From assembly GCA_029237695.1 (NCBI GenBank), contig CM055266.1, forward strand, positions 112,609,370 to 112,673,369: DNA of 64,000 bases, read 5' to 3'. Shown one piece after another: positions 43,328 to 53,705 of the stretch. Under the pieces are notes generated by a model. The model was not told the origin of the DNA, ran no database searches, and saw only the letters and a program-made list of their open reading frames with translations. Within the stretch, counting starts at the first letter, position 1. Each line of letters begins with the position of its first letter. This DNA comes from Conchocele bisecta (lineage: Eukaryota; Mollusca; Bivalvia; Lucinida; Thyasiridae). The position numbers and the translations under genes were made by a program.

Positions 43328-44269
43328 TACTCGGCGTTACCTGCAGTTCGTAGGACGGAGCCATACACATTTGGTTTTGTTTCATTCGCTTTCTGTCATT
43401 TGGAAAGTCAAGCACACTATTCTTACATGTAAATATCGATCATACGATATCATTTCAAAACACAATATATGGCTACTAGACGAAAATGTGTTTATGCAGT
43501 ATCTTTTGCATGTAGCCGAATGGGACTTCGTCATAATCTGGCGACGGTTTCGACGTGAAACATTTTACGCTGCCGGCCAGCCAGTGGCTATAGCGGGTAC
43601 ATCACGGGTGTATACAATACAATTACCAGGTGGGCAGTCATGTCAGCTACTCGCTCAATGAAGTACTTATATACGTACGTGGGCTGGATGTTATTACTAT
43701 TGTCTAAGCTTTCTACGCATGAACGAAATCAGAACTTTTGATTGGTCGAGGCTCAGACTTGCTCAGTATCTTCCAATCATACAGCCCAATTGAGAGTACA
43801 ACTATTTAGAATCTGCCCATGACAAATAATAATCACGGACCCTACTGTGCGACTGGACCATATCTTAACAGTCTTAACAAATAATAGGAGAAAATATCAA
43901 GATTAAAGAGGAAAAGCGGACAACGGTGATTTATATTCAGTACTGCAAGAGTAGAAGAGCGTGTATATGTGTATGTAATTGTATATTACATGTATAATTA
44001 TGTACGGTTTGTGGGGGATGGCGTCGACCCAGCACATACCAATTACGGGGACAATGAATATTTTCCAAACCTGAAAACAATTACGGGCCCAGAATTGCAA
44101 TTATGTTCGCGCTGATATGGGGCTATGCCAGTCGCACCAACAAACTATGGTGGGTTACTCTTTGGCCAAATATCTGTAAACATAATTTAAATAAATGAAC
44201 ACAGAAGTTCATTCTCCGTTTCGGTCCATATCGTATAACCTGAAAATGTATACGCCACGATCTGACAAA
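43328..44269. other. No gene recognised
   Basis: A 119-codon plus ORF (43302-43661) begins inside MITE C and shows no domain. A minus ORF at 43903-44100 has no recognisable motif. Confidence 0.3.
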
Positions 44270-44360
44270 ACCGGACTTTTTGACTATGTGACCAGTGTAG
44301 ACACTGATAAGACTGCGCGTATGCGCAGTCTTATCAGTGTCTACACTGTTCACATTGTAT
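44270..44360. repeat. Family A-like hairpin
   Basis: GTGACCAGTGTAGACACTG, ATAAGACTGCGCG and complement, a near-perfect palindrome from 44286 to 44352 built from the family A block CAGTGTAGA. Outer ends absent. Confidence 0.7.
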
Positions 44361-44827
44361 TCAACAAACCGTAGATGAAACTTTAGCGAACAAAACTAAG
44401 ACTGTATGAGTTTAGCGTCTGATCTGAAAATACGCTGGTCAGAAAGCGAAAAGACCCGATTTTGTCGGACAGTTGTCCAATTATTCGGGTAGAAAAAATC
44501 GGTAAATTCTGGGTTTCCAGCGATATCATCCATCATCTCCATAATAGAGAAAGCAGCCACCTATTCCGCGCGTAACGAGGACGTAACGAGGTCGGCGTAA
44601 GCAGGTATTCCGGAATTATCCGAAGAATTCCCGGATGATTCCAGCGTCGTCAATTAACATGTTATTTTCAAACGGTTTGTAAATGCACCATGTAATGCCA
44701 GATTCGGTCACTGGGCTGTATTCTGGCACGGAATTCGATGGCCGGTAGATATGAAACTAATCGAATATGTGGTCTAGATACGGCAGGTCTGATCTCTTTC
44801 GCGTAACCAACAAGGACTACGAGATGG

Positions 44828-45066
44828 TGCCCGTTTCACTAAACTTCGTACGACTAAGAAGTTCGTAAGTGCACAATTTAAATCCACAATAACAATTGTT
44901 TTGACATTCGATTTTGGAATTTGTTTTCGTTGATGTGCGACAATTAGTGACATGAACCCGTAGGTACAACATTGTAGCATTTGATAACCACGTTAATGTG
45001 AGCAGCAAATTCATAGAACTCTTCGTGCGAACATTTGTATCGTACGAAGTTTAGTGAAACGGGCCC
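44828..45066. mobile_element. MITE family F relative, different core
   Basis: GCCCGTTTCACTAAACTTCG at the left and CGAAGTTTAGTGAAACGGGC at the right. The middle lacks the TTGAGCATAGGC palindrome and instead holds GACATTCGATTTTGGAATTT and unrelated sequence. A variant with an exchanged core. Confidence 0.75.
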
Positions 45067-45069
45067 CAT

Positions 45070-45306
45070 GAATACAAAAAGAATACGACAAACCGGTTAG
45101 GAATACGAAAAATCGGGTAATAAGTAATAAGATAAATCCTTTATTTATTAATACGTCAAACCCGTTAACGCGGCATACGAAAGACCCATTGATTTGGAAT
45201 ACGAAACACCCGTTAATGATGTATATAACAAACCCATTAACTAGGATTACGGCAACCCCGTTAGGTATAGGGCAATCTGTTAATGCGTCAAACGCGTTTA
45301 TTAGAC
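45070..45306 (+). repeat. Degenerate minisatellite
   Basis: Loosely repeated units like GAATACGAAACACCCGTTAA, CGTCAAACCCGTTAACG and AACAAACCCATTAACTAGG at about 22-26 bp spacing. Old and diverged. Confidence 0.6.
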
Positions 45307-45380
45307 GCTGTAGAACAACAACTGTGCTATATCCTGGGTATGGAAGGTGTTTGAGCCCATTCGTACCATTAAATATAAGC

Positions 45381-45668
45381 CGAATGAATGAATGAATGAA
45401 TGAATGAATGAATGAATGAATGAATGAATGAATGAATGAATGAATGAATGAATGAATGAATGAATGAATGAATGAATGAATGAATGAATGAATGAATGAA
45501 TGAATGAATGAATGAAGAATGAATGAATGAATGAAGAATTGAATGAATAATGAAAATGAAGAATGAAGAATAATGAATGAATGAATGAATGAAGAATGAA
45601 TGAATGAATGAATGAATGAATGAATGAATGAATGAATGAATGAATGAATGAATGAATGAATGAATGAA
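45381..45668. repeat. (GAAT)n microsatellite, about 288 bp
   Basis: An almost pure tetranucleotide array with a disturbed middle (45514-45597) of GAAGAAT and AATAATG variants. The minus strand reads as an (IHSF)n ORF, which is a repeat artefact. Confidence 0.95.
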
Positions 45669-47025
45669 AGGCAGGTTCAATGTATACCATTCAGCAGCTT
45701 AGTTCGACCTTTCGTATAGAATATATAAATTGTCATGTCTGAAAAAGCTACATATGCATTTTCAATGGACAATTTTATCTATGACAATTTCTATTTAAGG
45801 ATTAAAACCATGGACTGCTGCGTTTAGTGTGTTACGAACATTAGGTCTGTTTAAAGTTCGTGGAGACCGAAGTAACGTCGAGCGACGTCACGTGTGGCTA
45901 ATGTGATTATGTACTGTGATTAAACGCAACATTGTAACTTTCTAGACACCTCTCTTGTTCCACCTGACCTGACTGGTGAACATCAACTGGTCACCTACAA
46001 TACAGTAGCGTAACCATTTATCGGGATTACCCTCGCGTCGGGAATTTTCGTAAACCGCATTTGTCACTATTCACAGAAAAGTACACGATATTTTTCCCGG
46101 ACATTTTTTGCAGAAGACACTTATCTGTCAAATGGAGAAAAATGTTCCACATCGCCCTTGGTCATGTAAGGTTTTAATCAAATTTGTTAGAATACCTTCA
46201 CAATGTTGTATTTCAACTATTCCCACTTTTGTCCACTCATAAACATCATTATTCAAAAAGATTTACAAAGCATGCTTCTGTCAGTCTGCTTCACTGGGTT
46301 CTTTAGCCATTTTGAGAAGTCAATGTCATGTAAGCACAGACTGGTACATGTAGCTGTCAAATTACCAGAATAGAGCTTCTCATTATATATGAAAAACAAT
46401 AAAAAAATAACACAGAATTATATTTGATTACACAGATGTAGATATAAACTCTGTGTTTTTAATATAATTTATTGTTCTGTTGATTATAAAAATGCTCAGA
46501 ATAATAGTCTACAGTTTGTAGATTGTTATTATCTTCTTGTTGTTATAAATCCTGCCTGTAGTGTGCACCATAATGAATATGGTAAAATAGCATGTACCAC
46601 AAATGAAAATTAAACGTGATCTGAAAGCATCTTGCATTATGATTATTAGCCTTGTGATAATATTATTGTCATTTATGACTGGTAAAGGAAATGGTGGAAA
46701 ATTGTTTACTGTACACTCCTCTGATAATTTAGATAACCATGTTTTACACTGATCCGATGGTGTGCCGCAATACAGGATGAGTATAATCCAACAACAAAAA
46801 TCCAGACTCTAAGGTCACAGTCTATTTTCTACAAGCGCCTGTATGATACGTTAACAAAATGGACGACATGGAAACAAGCGCGATTTTTAGATAAATCTGG
46901 TTTCAAATCACTTTTACGATAAGTTTATTGTTTTAAAAAGTTCTGAATAATTGTTTTTATATGCGTATAGCTCTAGTAACTGGCCAACGAAGGCTTATTA
47001 TTCAGAACCTAGGTGTATCCACTGT
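45669..47025. other. No gene recognised
   Basis: Unique-looking AT-rich sequence of 1.3 kb with no long ORF, MITE end or shared repeat noticed. One of the few repeat-poor stretches in the window. Confidence 0.35.
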
Positions 47026-47595
47026 ACCACCTGCGCTAATCTTGCCAATATTTGCCTTTTCTATTTCAAGATTCCGGAACCATTGTGCTTGAAATCATGC
47101 AGCTTGATTGTCTGAGCCTGAGCTGTGCTACAGCTCAGGCTCAGACAATCAAGCTGCATGATTGCTAGTTGGGCGTCCCAATATACGTGTGTCTTATTCT
47201 GGGTCAGATAAATAGTTTGAGAATCGCAAATATGTTCAATATATGGGGCGATCAGAAACGTTGACATCAGTAGCCTACATGTATATCACCAACATTGCAA
47301 AGTATACTTATCTAGCAAAGTATACTTTGAGGGAGAAATTTTCAATTTAAGGATAAATTTTTATTATACTGAATTTATTACATTATCACAGCCACATTTT
47401 GGCTGTGATAATGTAATACATTCAGTATAATAATTATGCATACTTTTAATCATCAAATATATGCAGTTGTTAGTTTTATATGAAATAATGCATTTCAGGA
47501 AAAATAAATGATTTCTCCCTCATACTACATAAGTATACTTTGCAATGTTGATGAAATAGGCTACGGGGCAAGATTAACGCCGGTGCTTGTGCAGC
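47026..47595. mobile_element. MITE family H, split by MITE G
   Basis: CCACCTGCGCTAATCTTGCC at the left and GGCAAGATTAACGCCGGTG at the right. The central hairpin GCAGCTTGATTGTCTGAG / CTCAGACAATCAAGCTGC is perfect. Family G at 47268-47575 interrupts it. The copy B equivalent (51123-51390) is uninterrupted. Confidence 0.8.
47268..47575. mobile_element. MITE family G nested in H
   Basis: CAGTAGCCTACATGTATATC at the left and GATGAAATAGGCTACG at the right, with the central TTATCACAGCCACATTTTGG hairpin. Present in copy A only. Confidence 0.85.
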
Positions 47596-48120
47596 ATATT
47601 CGTGCAACGTGAGAATAATCTACTCTGGTTAGTTACATGCATGGTGTGTGTTTCTACGGTTGAATGGTGAACAGTGCAGACGCTGATCAGACTGCATTGA
47701 AGCTGTATCTACATTAGTAGCAAATGCCATAAACTCCGTTACAACATGAAACGTTAGTTCCCAGTGTAATAATAAAGTGTGCAGAAAATCATAGAAGAAG
47801 AAGATTTTATTTGATGTAAACTATACAGTTTCTAGTCTATATTATTACATGTCAAATAAGTTTTAATAATTAGAATCTTTTAATATGTTTATTTAACAAA
47901 TAACATAATATTTACATGTTGTAAGGCGCGCGATTATAAATATTTCCGATCACGCATCTCTTTCCCGTGACCGAAGTCGGGAAGCGATATCAGCCGATGC
48001 TGAGCTATGCTTACTCACGACCAATCACCCATCGCGACCTCGTGTACACGTCCCGAGTAGGTTGATTGGTCTGTGCAACTTCAAGTTAATACTGTCATTA
48101 TGCGATAAATGTACATTTCT

Positions 48121-48870
48121 ATTATTGTCACAGATAGGATTTTTGTGGTCCTCTGTTGGGTTCGTTTTATATTCAATTATGACTAAGATCTACAAGTAAT
48201 ATTTAATCAACATGTTGAATATACACATATAGAGGATAGATTTCAGAAAGTACAGATAGAAAATAGATAAGTATTCAATAGATAGAGTAGTACATGAAAA
48301 TATGATAATACACTCAGAACATGATACTATTTGACACGCTATTCTCAATACGTTCATATATACATGTCCATCCACTATATTATTGATCGTTATTGTCAAA
48401 TGGTATCACTCAGTCACCAATCAAATGATATACTGCTTCACACTGCAATGTTTATCCTCATCAAACTCATACCCAAAGGTTACAATCCTCGTGCAGCCGA
48501 TAGTGGACCACCACACAACGTGGACATGAGTTCGCAGGTTGCCCCAGATCTGGATCAGTGTATCAGGGTATGTCAATCGGTCTCCGCTCGAAAAGGGTGA
48601 GAATACGCCCTTTATCATCACAATGTTGTCCGTCACATTTGTATCATCTCATGGCTGCATACGTGTATCTCATAATTCACTACACATTGGTAATCCAACT
48701 GCCCATCTAACCACTACAGTGACCATATCATGACTCACCAAAACCCCACTCACTCACTGAGATTAATAATCCTTACCTGTGCAATTCCCTGCAGGCATGC
48801 ACGTCCATGTAAGCCATCTATTGTTACATATGTACCTACCTATAATTCCAATACATGTCAATTTGTGACA
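48121..48870. mobile_element. About 747-bp insertion specific to copy A
   Basis: Copy B runs straight through (TACATTTGTATTATGTGTG, 52499-52517). Copy A has ATT, then ATTGTCACAG to TTTGTGACA, then ATT. The ends form a short inverted repeat (TTGTCACA / TGTGACAA) with ATT on both sides. Overlapping ORFs inside (48331-48733) are not recognised. Family unknown. Confidence 0.7.
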
Positions 48871-49122
48871 ATTATGTGTGATGATTGAATATGACGTTAA
48901 TTAATCTTGTTCGAGGAACTAGGACAAACAATAAACCGTTTATAGTTCACCCTACTTTCTAAGCCAATCGCTAGCCCGTACCGCGTTCTTCTTATTTCAT
49001 ATACATGTATTACAAGATTTAACCCTAATAAGTTGAATATTACCAGATTTAATTCAACAGGAAATGGAAAATCAATACTCGGATGGGATATTGCATTGCA
49101 CACTTGGCTGAACACTAAGTAT

Positions 49123-49227
49123 GTTATTGTTCACATATTGGATTTTTCAGGAACTAAATGCTGCGGTCGTTATAGCTCACTCGCATTTAATTCCTTAAAA
49201 ATCCAGTATGTGAACAATAACTTATAA
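49123..49227. repeat. Hairpin K, copy A
   Basis: GTTATTGTTCACATATTGG and CCAGTATGTGAACAATAAC enclose GGAACTAAATGC / GCATTTAATTCC. The copy B version (52758-52862) has a longer perfect stem through AAATGCGAGTGAGCTATAA, so copy A has a mutated loop. Confidence 0.7.
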
Positions 49228-49654
49228 CATTACATTTCTCTAGACACAGCTACATGTTTCATTTTTTCTGTGTGTGGTCGCTCGAGATGTAATAAACTGC
49301 ATCCTCGAGATTAGTAAACAATCAATCGCATAGTAGAAATTTTATAAACCAAAAAAATGTAATTTATTGCCGTTATATTGCGGCATTCAAATGCTTATAT
49401 GAGAAAATCAATGTGATTTCCTATCTAAGTTGATGTGCAATATCTCATGAAAAATATTTATAAAATTAAAATTGAAAAGTTAATGTGGAATTTTGTATCC
49501 ATTTGCTCTGGCAATTTCGTAAATGTTCAACGTCATTAACAGAAAATAGCATTAATTTCTGCAATTATTATTCACGAAAAGTCACACATTTCTGAGGTAC
49601 AAAATCACATTACATGGCTTGTCTTGTATTAACCCAACTGCTGTGTCCTGCATT

Positions 49655-49755
49655 GTCAGAATGTTGGGCAATAAGAATGGTCGTTTCGACCATTCTTATT
49701 GCCCAACATTCTGACAATTTCGACCATTCTTATGTGCCAGCATTCTGACAATGAC
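49655..49755. repeat. Ancestral-like short satellite unit, copy A
   Basis: A hairpin of one unit (CAGAATGTTGGGCAATAAG, AATGGTCG, and complement) followed by one and a half direct units (GACAATTTCGACCATTCTTA, TGTGCCAGCATTC). The same site in copy B holds about 4.5 kb of this unit. Confidence 0.85.
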
Positions 49756-49949
49756 AGAACTGCACACTTTGATTCCACTGTAATACCGTTCATTCCACAC
49801 GTGCCGCATCAAACGTAGTGTATCTTTTTTGTGGTTTGGATGTGCCAAATATTGCAGTTCCTATCTACTTAATGCTATCTTAATTGGCCGTTGTAGCATC
49901 TCACCTTTGCGTTTAGTCATATCGCAATTTGACTGGCATCTCTACTAGT

Positions 49950-50227
49950 ATACTTGTCTTGCTAAGTACACGTTGAGGGAGAAATTTTCAATATAAGGAC
50001 AAATGTATTAATTTTAATATACTGAATGTATTACATTATCACAGCCAAAATGGCTGTTATAATGTAAACAATTGAGTATAATAATTCTGCATACTTTTAA
50101 TCATCAACAATATGAATTCGTTAGTTCTATATGAATTATTGCATTTCAAGCAACATAAACGATTAGTCCCTCAAAGTATACTTAGCTATATAAGTATGCT
50201 TAGCAATTTTGGTGAAATCGGCTACTG
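49950..50227. mobile_element. MITE family G, copy A
   Basis: The left terminus is deleted (it starts at AGTATACTTGTCTTGC). The right end GTGAAATCGGCTACTG and the TTATCACAGCCAAAATGGC core are present. Shared with copy B at 58428-58687, so the insertion predates the duplication. Confidence 0.8.
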
Positions 50228-50583
50228 GATAAAAAGTATCTTTGAGCCTCAAGCTATTCTAGACACATCATGACATTATTGTGTAAAATTATTACCCCGA
50301 AAACAAAATTCCAATAGAGGTACTAATGATTCTATGGCGCTGAAAAAACCCTGATTCCGCATTTGATAGACATTTGTTTCTTCGACATTTACATCATTAC
50401 GCAGATACATGTACAACACTCACTTATCAATTTATACCCAGGCCGAGCATAGGCAACGGAGATTTAGACACATCAGGAAATCGGTGTCTAATTCTCGCCT
50501 CCCGTATTTAAGTTATATCTGGCTCCGAGGTGAAAGCAGCCTTTGTCTGTAGAGTACATGAAAACAGGACTGGCTGACTTGTA

Positions 50584-50792
50584 CAATAGAACCCCTCTAC
50601 ACCGGACACAAATAAAAGTTAATTGTAATCGGGTTCATTGCCATTTATCTCCGCTGAGTATGTCTATTCGTGATCGCAAAGCACCCACGCGTGTCTTGGA
50701 GCAGTTGTCTGTCTGTTTTACAGTGGAACCTCTCTAAACCGGACACCCTGGGGACCTCCTCCCAGGGTGTCCGGTTTAGAGAGATTCCACTG
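50584..50792. mobile_element. pogo/Tigger-like MITE family C, copy A
   Basis: CAATAGAACCCCTCTACACC at the left and GGTTTAGAGAGATTCCACTG at the right, TA on each side. It contains a complete inner hairpin (CAGTGGAACCTCTCTAAACC to the right end) at 50721-50792. Confidence 0.85.
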
Positions 50793-51122
50793 TATGTGAA
50801 CATCTAGGTTCCTCGTCGGCGGATTTTATGCCTGCTATTCCCTCCGGTGATCGTTTGTCGTCTAATTCCCATGCATCATGTTTCATGTATGCAAAACCAC
50901 AATACAACGTTAACCCACTGCCACCTTTGCCTGAAAATAAGTGAATTGCCAAGTCTATATATTTACATGCCTGCCTTAACAAATGCCACGAATATTGGTT
51001 TGGACACGTGTTCTGCGGTTGCAATCAATGTTTGTAGTGTTGTATATGCCAACAGAATATGCTACTTTCGCCATTAATGTTTTGTACGAAGTTTAGTTAA
51101 ACGGCCCCCTGGTCAGCTACAC

Positions 51123-51390
51123 TACCGCTTGCTCTAATCTTGCCAATATTTGCCTTTTCTATTTCAAAATTCTGCAGCATTGTGCTTGAAATCATGCAGC
51201 TTGATTGTCTGAGCCTGAGCTGTGCCACAGCTCAGGCTCAGACAATCAAGCTGCATGATTGCTGCTAGTTGGGCGTCCCAATAGACGTGTGTCTTATTCT
51301 GGGTCAGATAAATAGTTTGAGAATCGCAAATATGTTCAATATATGGTGCGATCAGAAACCTTGACATCTGCACAAGATTAACGCCGGTGG
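51123..51390. mobile_element. MITE family H, uninterrupted
   Basis: TACCGCTTGCTCTAATCTTG at the left and CAAGATTAACGCCGGTGG at the right, with a perfect central hairpin. Serves as the empty site for the G insertion of copy A. Confidence 0.8.
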
Positions 51391-51651
51391 TTGTGCAGCA
51401 TATTCGTGCAACGTGAGAATAATTTACTCTGGTTAGTTACATGCATGGTGGGTGTTTCTACGGTTGAATGGTGAACAGTGGACGCTGATCAGACTGCATT
51501 GAAGCTGTATCTACATTAGTAGCACATGCCATAAACTCCGTTACAACATGGAACGTTAGTTCCCAGTGTAATAATAAAGTGTGCAGAAAATCATAGAAGA
51601 AGCAGATTTTATTTGACGTACACTACACTGTATACTGTTTCTAGGCATGTA

Positions 51652-52310
51652 AATATTATGTTATTTGTTAATTATTACATCTTGCAAATTATTTGCACGG
51701 GTTTCGCTGTGAGAGAAAACCCTTAATCAACTCCTTACAAATAATACACCGTGAAGAGAACACCCGTAATTTCGCGCCTGTTTTCTTGGAAACCACGAGC
51801 TACCATGCAAAATGTTTAATTTTTATTAAAGTCAAAATAAAGTTATTTGAAAATTTGGAAAGGGTCTCAAATAATCTAGAATATTAATGTGATTGAACAC
51901 ATTCCAAACATGCACTAAAATATATCTGGTTCACAGAAACAGCTGCGTAATTTGGATGTTAAGTGTACAAGACTTCACATTTGACGTCACACAACGTAAC
52001 GTCAAAACGCGGGAAAACACGTCATTGCATAACTATTCATGCGCACATCACATAATCTTAAAAATAGACTAAATGTGCATATATATCCGCCGTGGAAGTG
52101 TATTAAATAGGATATTCCATCGTACATGTTTGAATAGCGGAAATAATACACTCGTGTCCGTCGGTGTCCGCGCAAGAAACTCGTTCGCTACGCTCACTCG
52201 TTGCTTGCGCGGAAGCCGACGCTATTTGCCGCTTTTCAAAATGTACGATGGAATATCCTCTGTATAAACATATTAAATTATTCTAATTATTCAAACTTAT
52301 TTGACATGTA
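51652..52310. other. Micro-inversion with insertion, copy B
   Basis: Copy A 47850-47925 (ATTACATGTCAAATAAG to AATATTTACATG) is present in copy B in reverse complement, split into 51648-51674 and 52262-52309. The roughly 590 bp between includes hairpin element L (GCGCAAGAAACTCGTTCG at 52172, complement at 52196), with the shared tail CATGTACGATGGAATATCC found also at 34600. Confidence 0.7.
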
Positions 52311-52757
52311 ATGCGCGCGATTATAAATATTTATGATCACGCATCTCGTTCCCGTGACCGAAGTCGGGAAGCGATATCAGCCGATGCTGAGCTATGCTTA
52401 GGCACGACCAATCACCCATCGCGACCTCGCATACACGTCCCGAGTATGTTGATTGGTCTGTGCAACTTCAAGTTAATACTGTCATTATGCGATAAATGTA
52501 CATTTGTATTATGTGTGATGATTGAATATGACGTTAATTCATCTTGTTCGAGGAACTAGGACAAACAATAAACCGTTTATAGTTCACCCTACTTTCTAAG
52601 CCAATCGCTAGCCCGTACCGCGTTCTTCTTATTTCATATACATGTATTACAAGATTTAACCCTAATAAGTTGAATATTACCAGATTTAATTCAACAGGAA
52701 ATGGAAAATCAATACTCGGATGGGATATTGCATTGCACACTTGGCTGAACACTAAGT

Positions 52758-52862
52758 ATGTTATTGTTCACATATTGGATTTTTCAGGAACTAAATGCGA
52801 GTGAGCTATAACTCACTCGCATTTAATTCCTTAAAACTCCAGTATGTGAACAATAACTTATA
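52758..52862. repeat. Hairpin K, copy B
   Basis: A near-perfect stem: GTTATTGTTCACATATTGG, AGGAACTAAATGCGAGTGAG and complement around CTATAA. Confidence 0.8.
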
Positions 52863-52901
52863 ACGTTACATTTCTCTAGACACAGCTACATGTTTCATTT
52901 T

Positions 52902-53314
52902 CACATAGGGTAACCTATGTATTAGAATCGCCTCGGACAATTAGCCACGCCCTAGAACCCCCTCGATGGGCTAGTCCGTAGTGATATCTTGGAGTAACCA
53001 TAACAACAAAATGCATTGTGTTACTCAACGTTTAACTGTCATACGCAACCGCTAATTGAAAATAATATCATGAAAAACTACTTGCACTGAACAATATCAA
53101 CAACGGATGTTCTACGTACAAAAAATACATCGGATTATTTTGTTGCGCGTGATTTGCCCCCAATTGCGTCACAAATCGTGATGTCATCGCTAAATTTAGT
53201 AACAGGCTATAGTTTTCGGCAGAGTTAGCTCCCCTCCGAATACTCTCCACCGGATAAACAACACGCGACGCGCTCAACACACAAACGATATCAAGGGGTT
53301 ACAGCTACCTGCAT
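52902..53314. mobile_element. 413-bp insertion specific to copy B
   Basis: Copy A reads TTTCATTTTTTCTGTGTG at the site. Copy B has CACATAGGGTAACCTATG to GTTACAGCTACCTGCATC inserted. The left edge contains a small palindrome, AGGGTAACCT. No convincing terminal repeat or target duplication. Confidence 0.6.
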
Positions 53315-53705
53315 CTTTTCTGTGTGTGGTCGCTCGAGATGTAATAAACTCCATCCTCGAGATTAGTAAACAATCCATCGCATAGTAGAAATTTTACAAA
53401 CGAAAAAAATGCAATTTATTGCCGTTATATTGCGGCATTCAAATGCTTATATGAGAAAAACAATGTGATTTCCTATCTAAGTTGATGTGCAATATCTCAT
53501 AAAAAATATTTATAAAATTAAAATTGAAAAGTTAATGTGTAATTTTGTATCCATTTGCTCTGGCAATTTCGTAAATGTTCGACGTCATTAACAGAAAATA
53601 GCAATCATTTCTGCAATTATTTTATTCACGAAAAATCACACATTTCGAAGGTACAAAATCACATTACATGGCTTGTCTTGTATTAACCCAACTGGTGTGT
53701 CCTGC

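Larger units (their letters stand above)
47026..51115 (+). repeat. Segmental duplication, copy A
   Basis: Order: MITE H (with G inside), a 47.6-47.9 kb block, a GATCACGCATCTC block at 47.95 kb, an insertion at 48.12-48.87, hairpin K at 49.12, MITE R relative, two or three satellite units at 49.66-49.75, MITE G at 49.95, MITE C at 50.58, and a tail ending GGCCCCCTGGTCAGCTACAC. The same order is found in copy B from 51116. Confidence 0.85.

Noticed and set aside
43302..43661. 119-codon plus-strand ORF
   Set aside because: It starts inside MITE C, has no recognisable domain, and its composition matches the surrounding non-coding DNA.
45301..45690. Long minus-strand ORF with an IHSF repeat
   Set aside because: Direct translation of the (GAAT)n microsatellite; no independent coding signal.
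48478..48488. GGTTACAATCC resembling a tRNA B box (possible tRNA-derived SINE)
   Set aside because: No acceptable A box at the right distance and no cloverleaf could be drawn; the match is to a short motif only.
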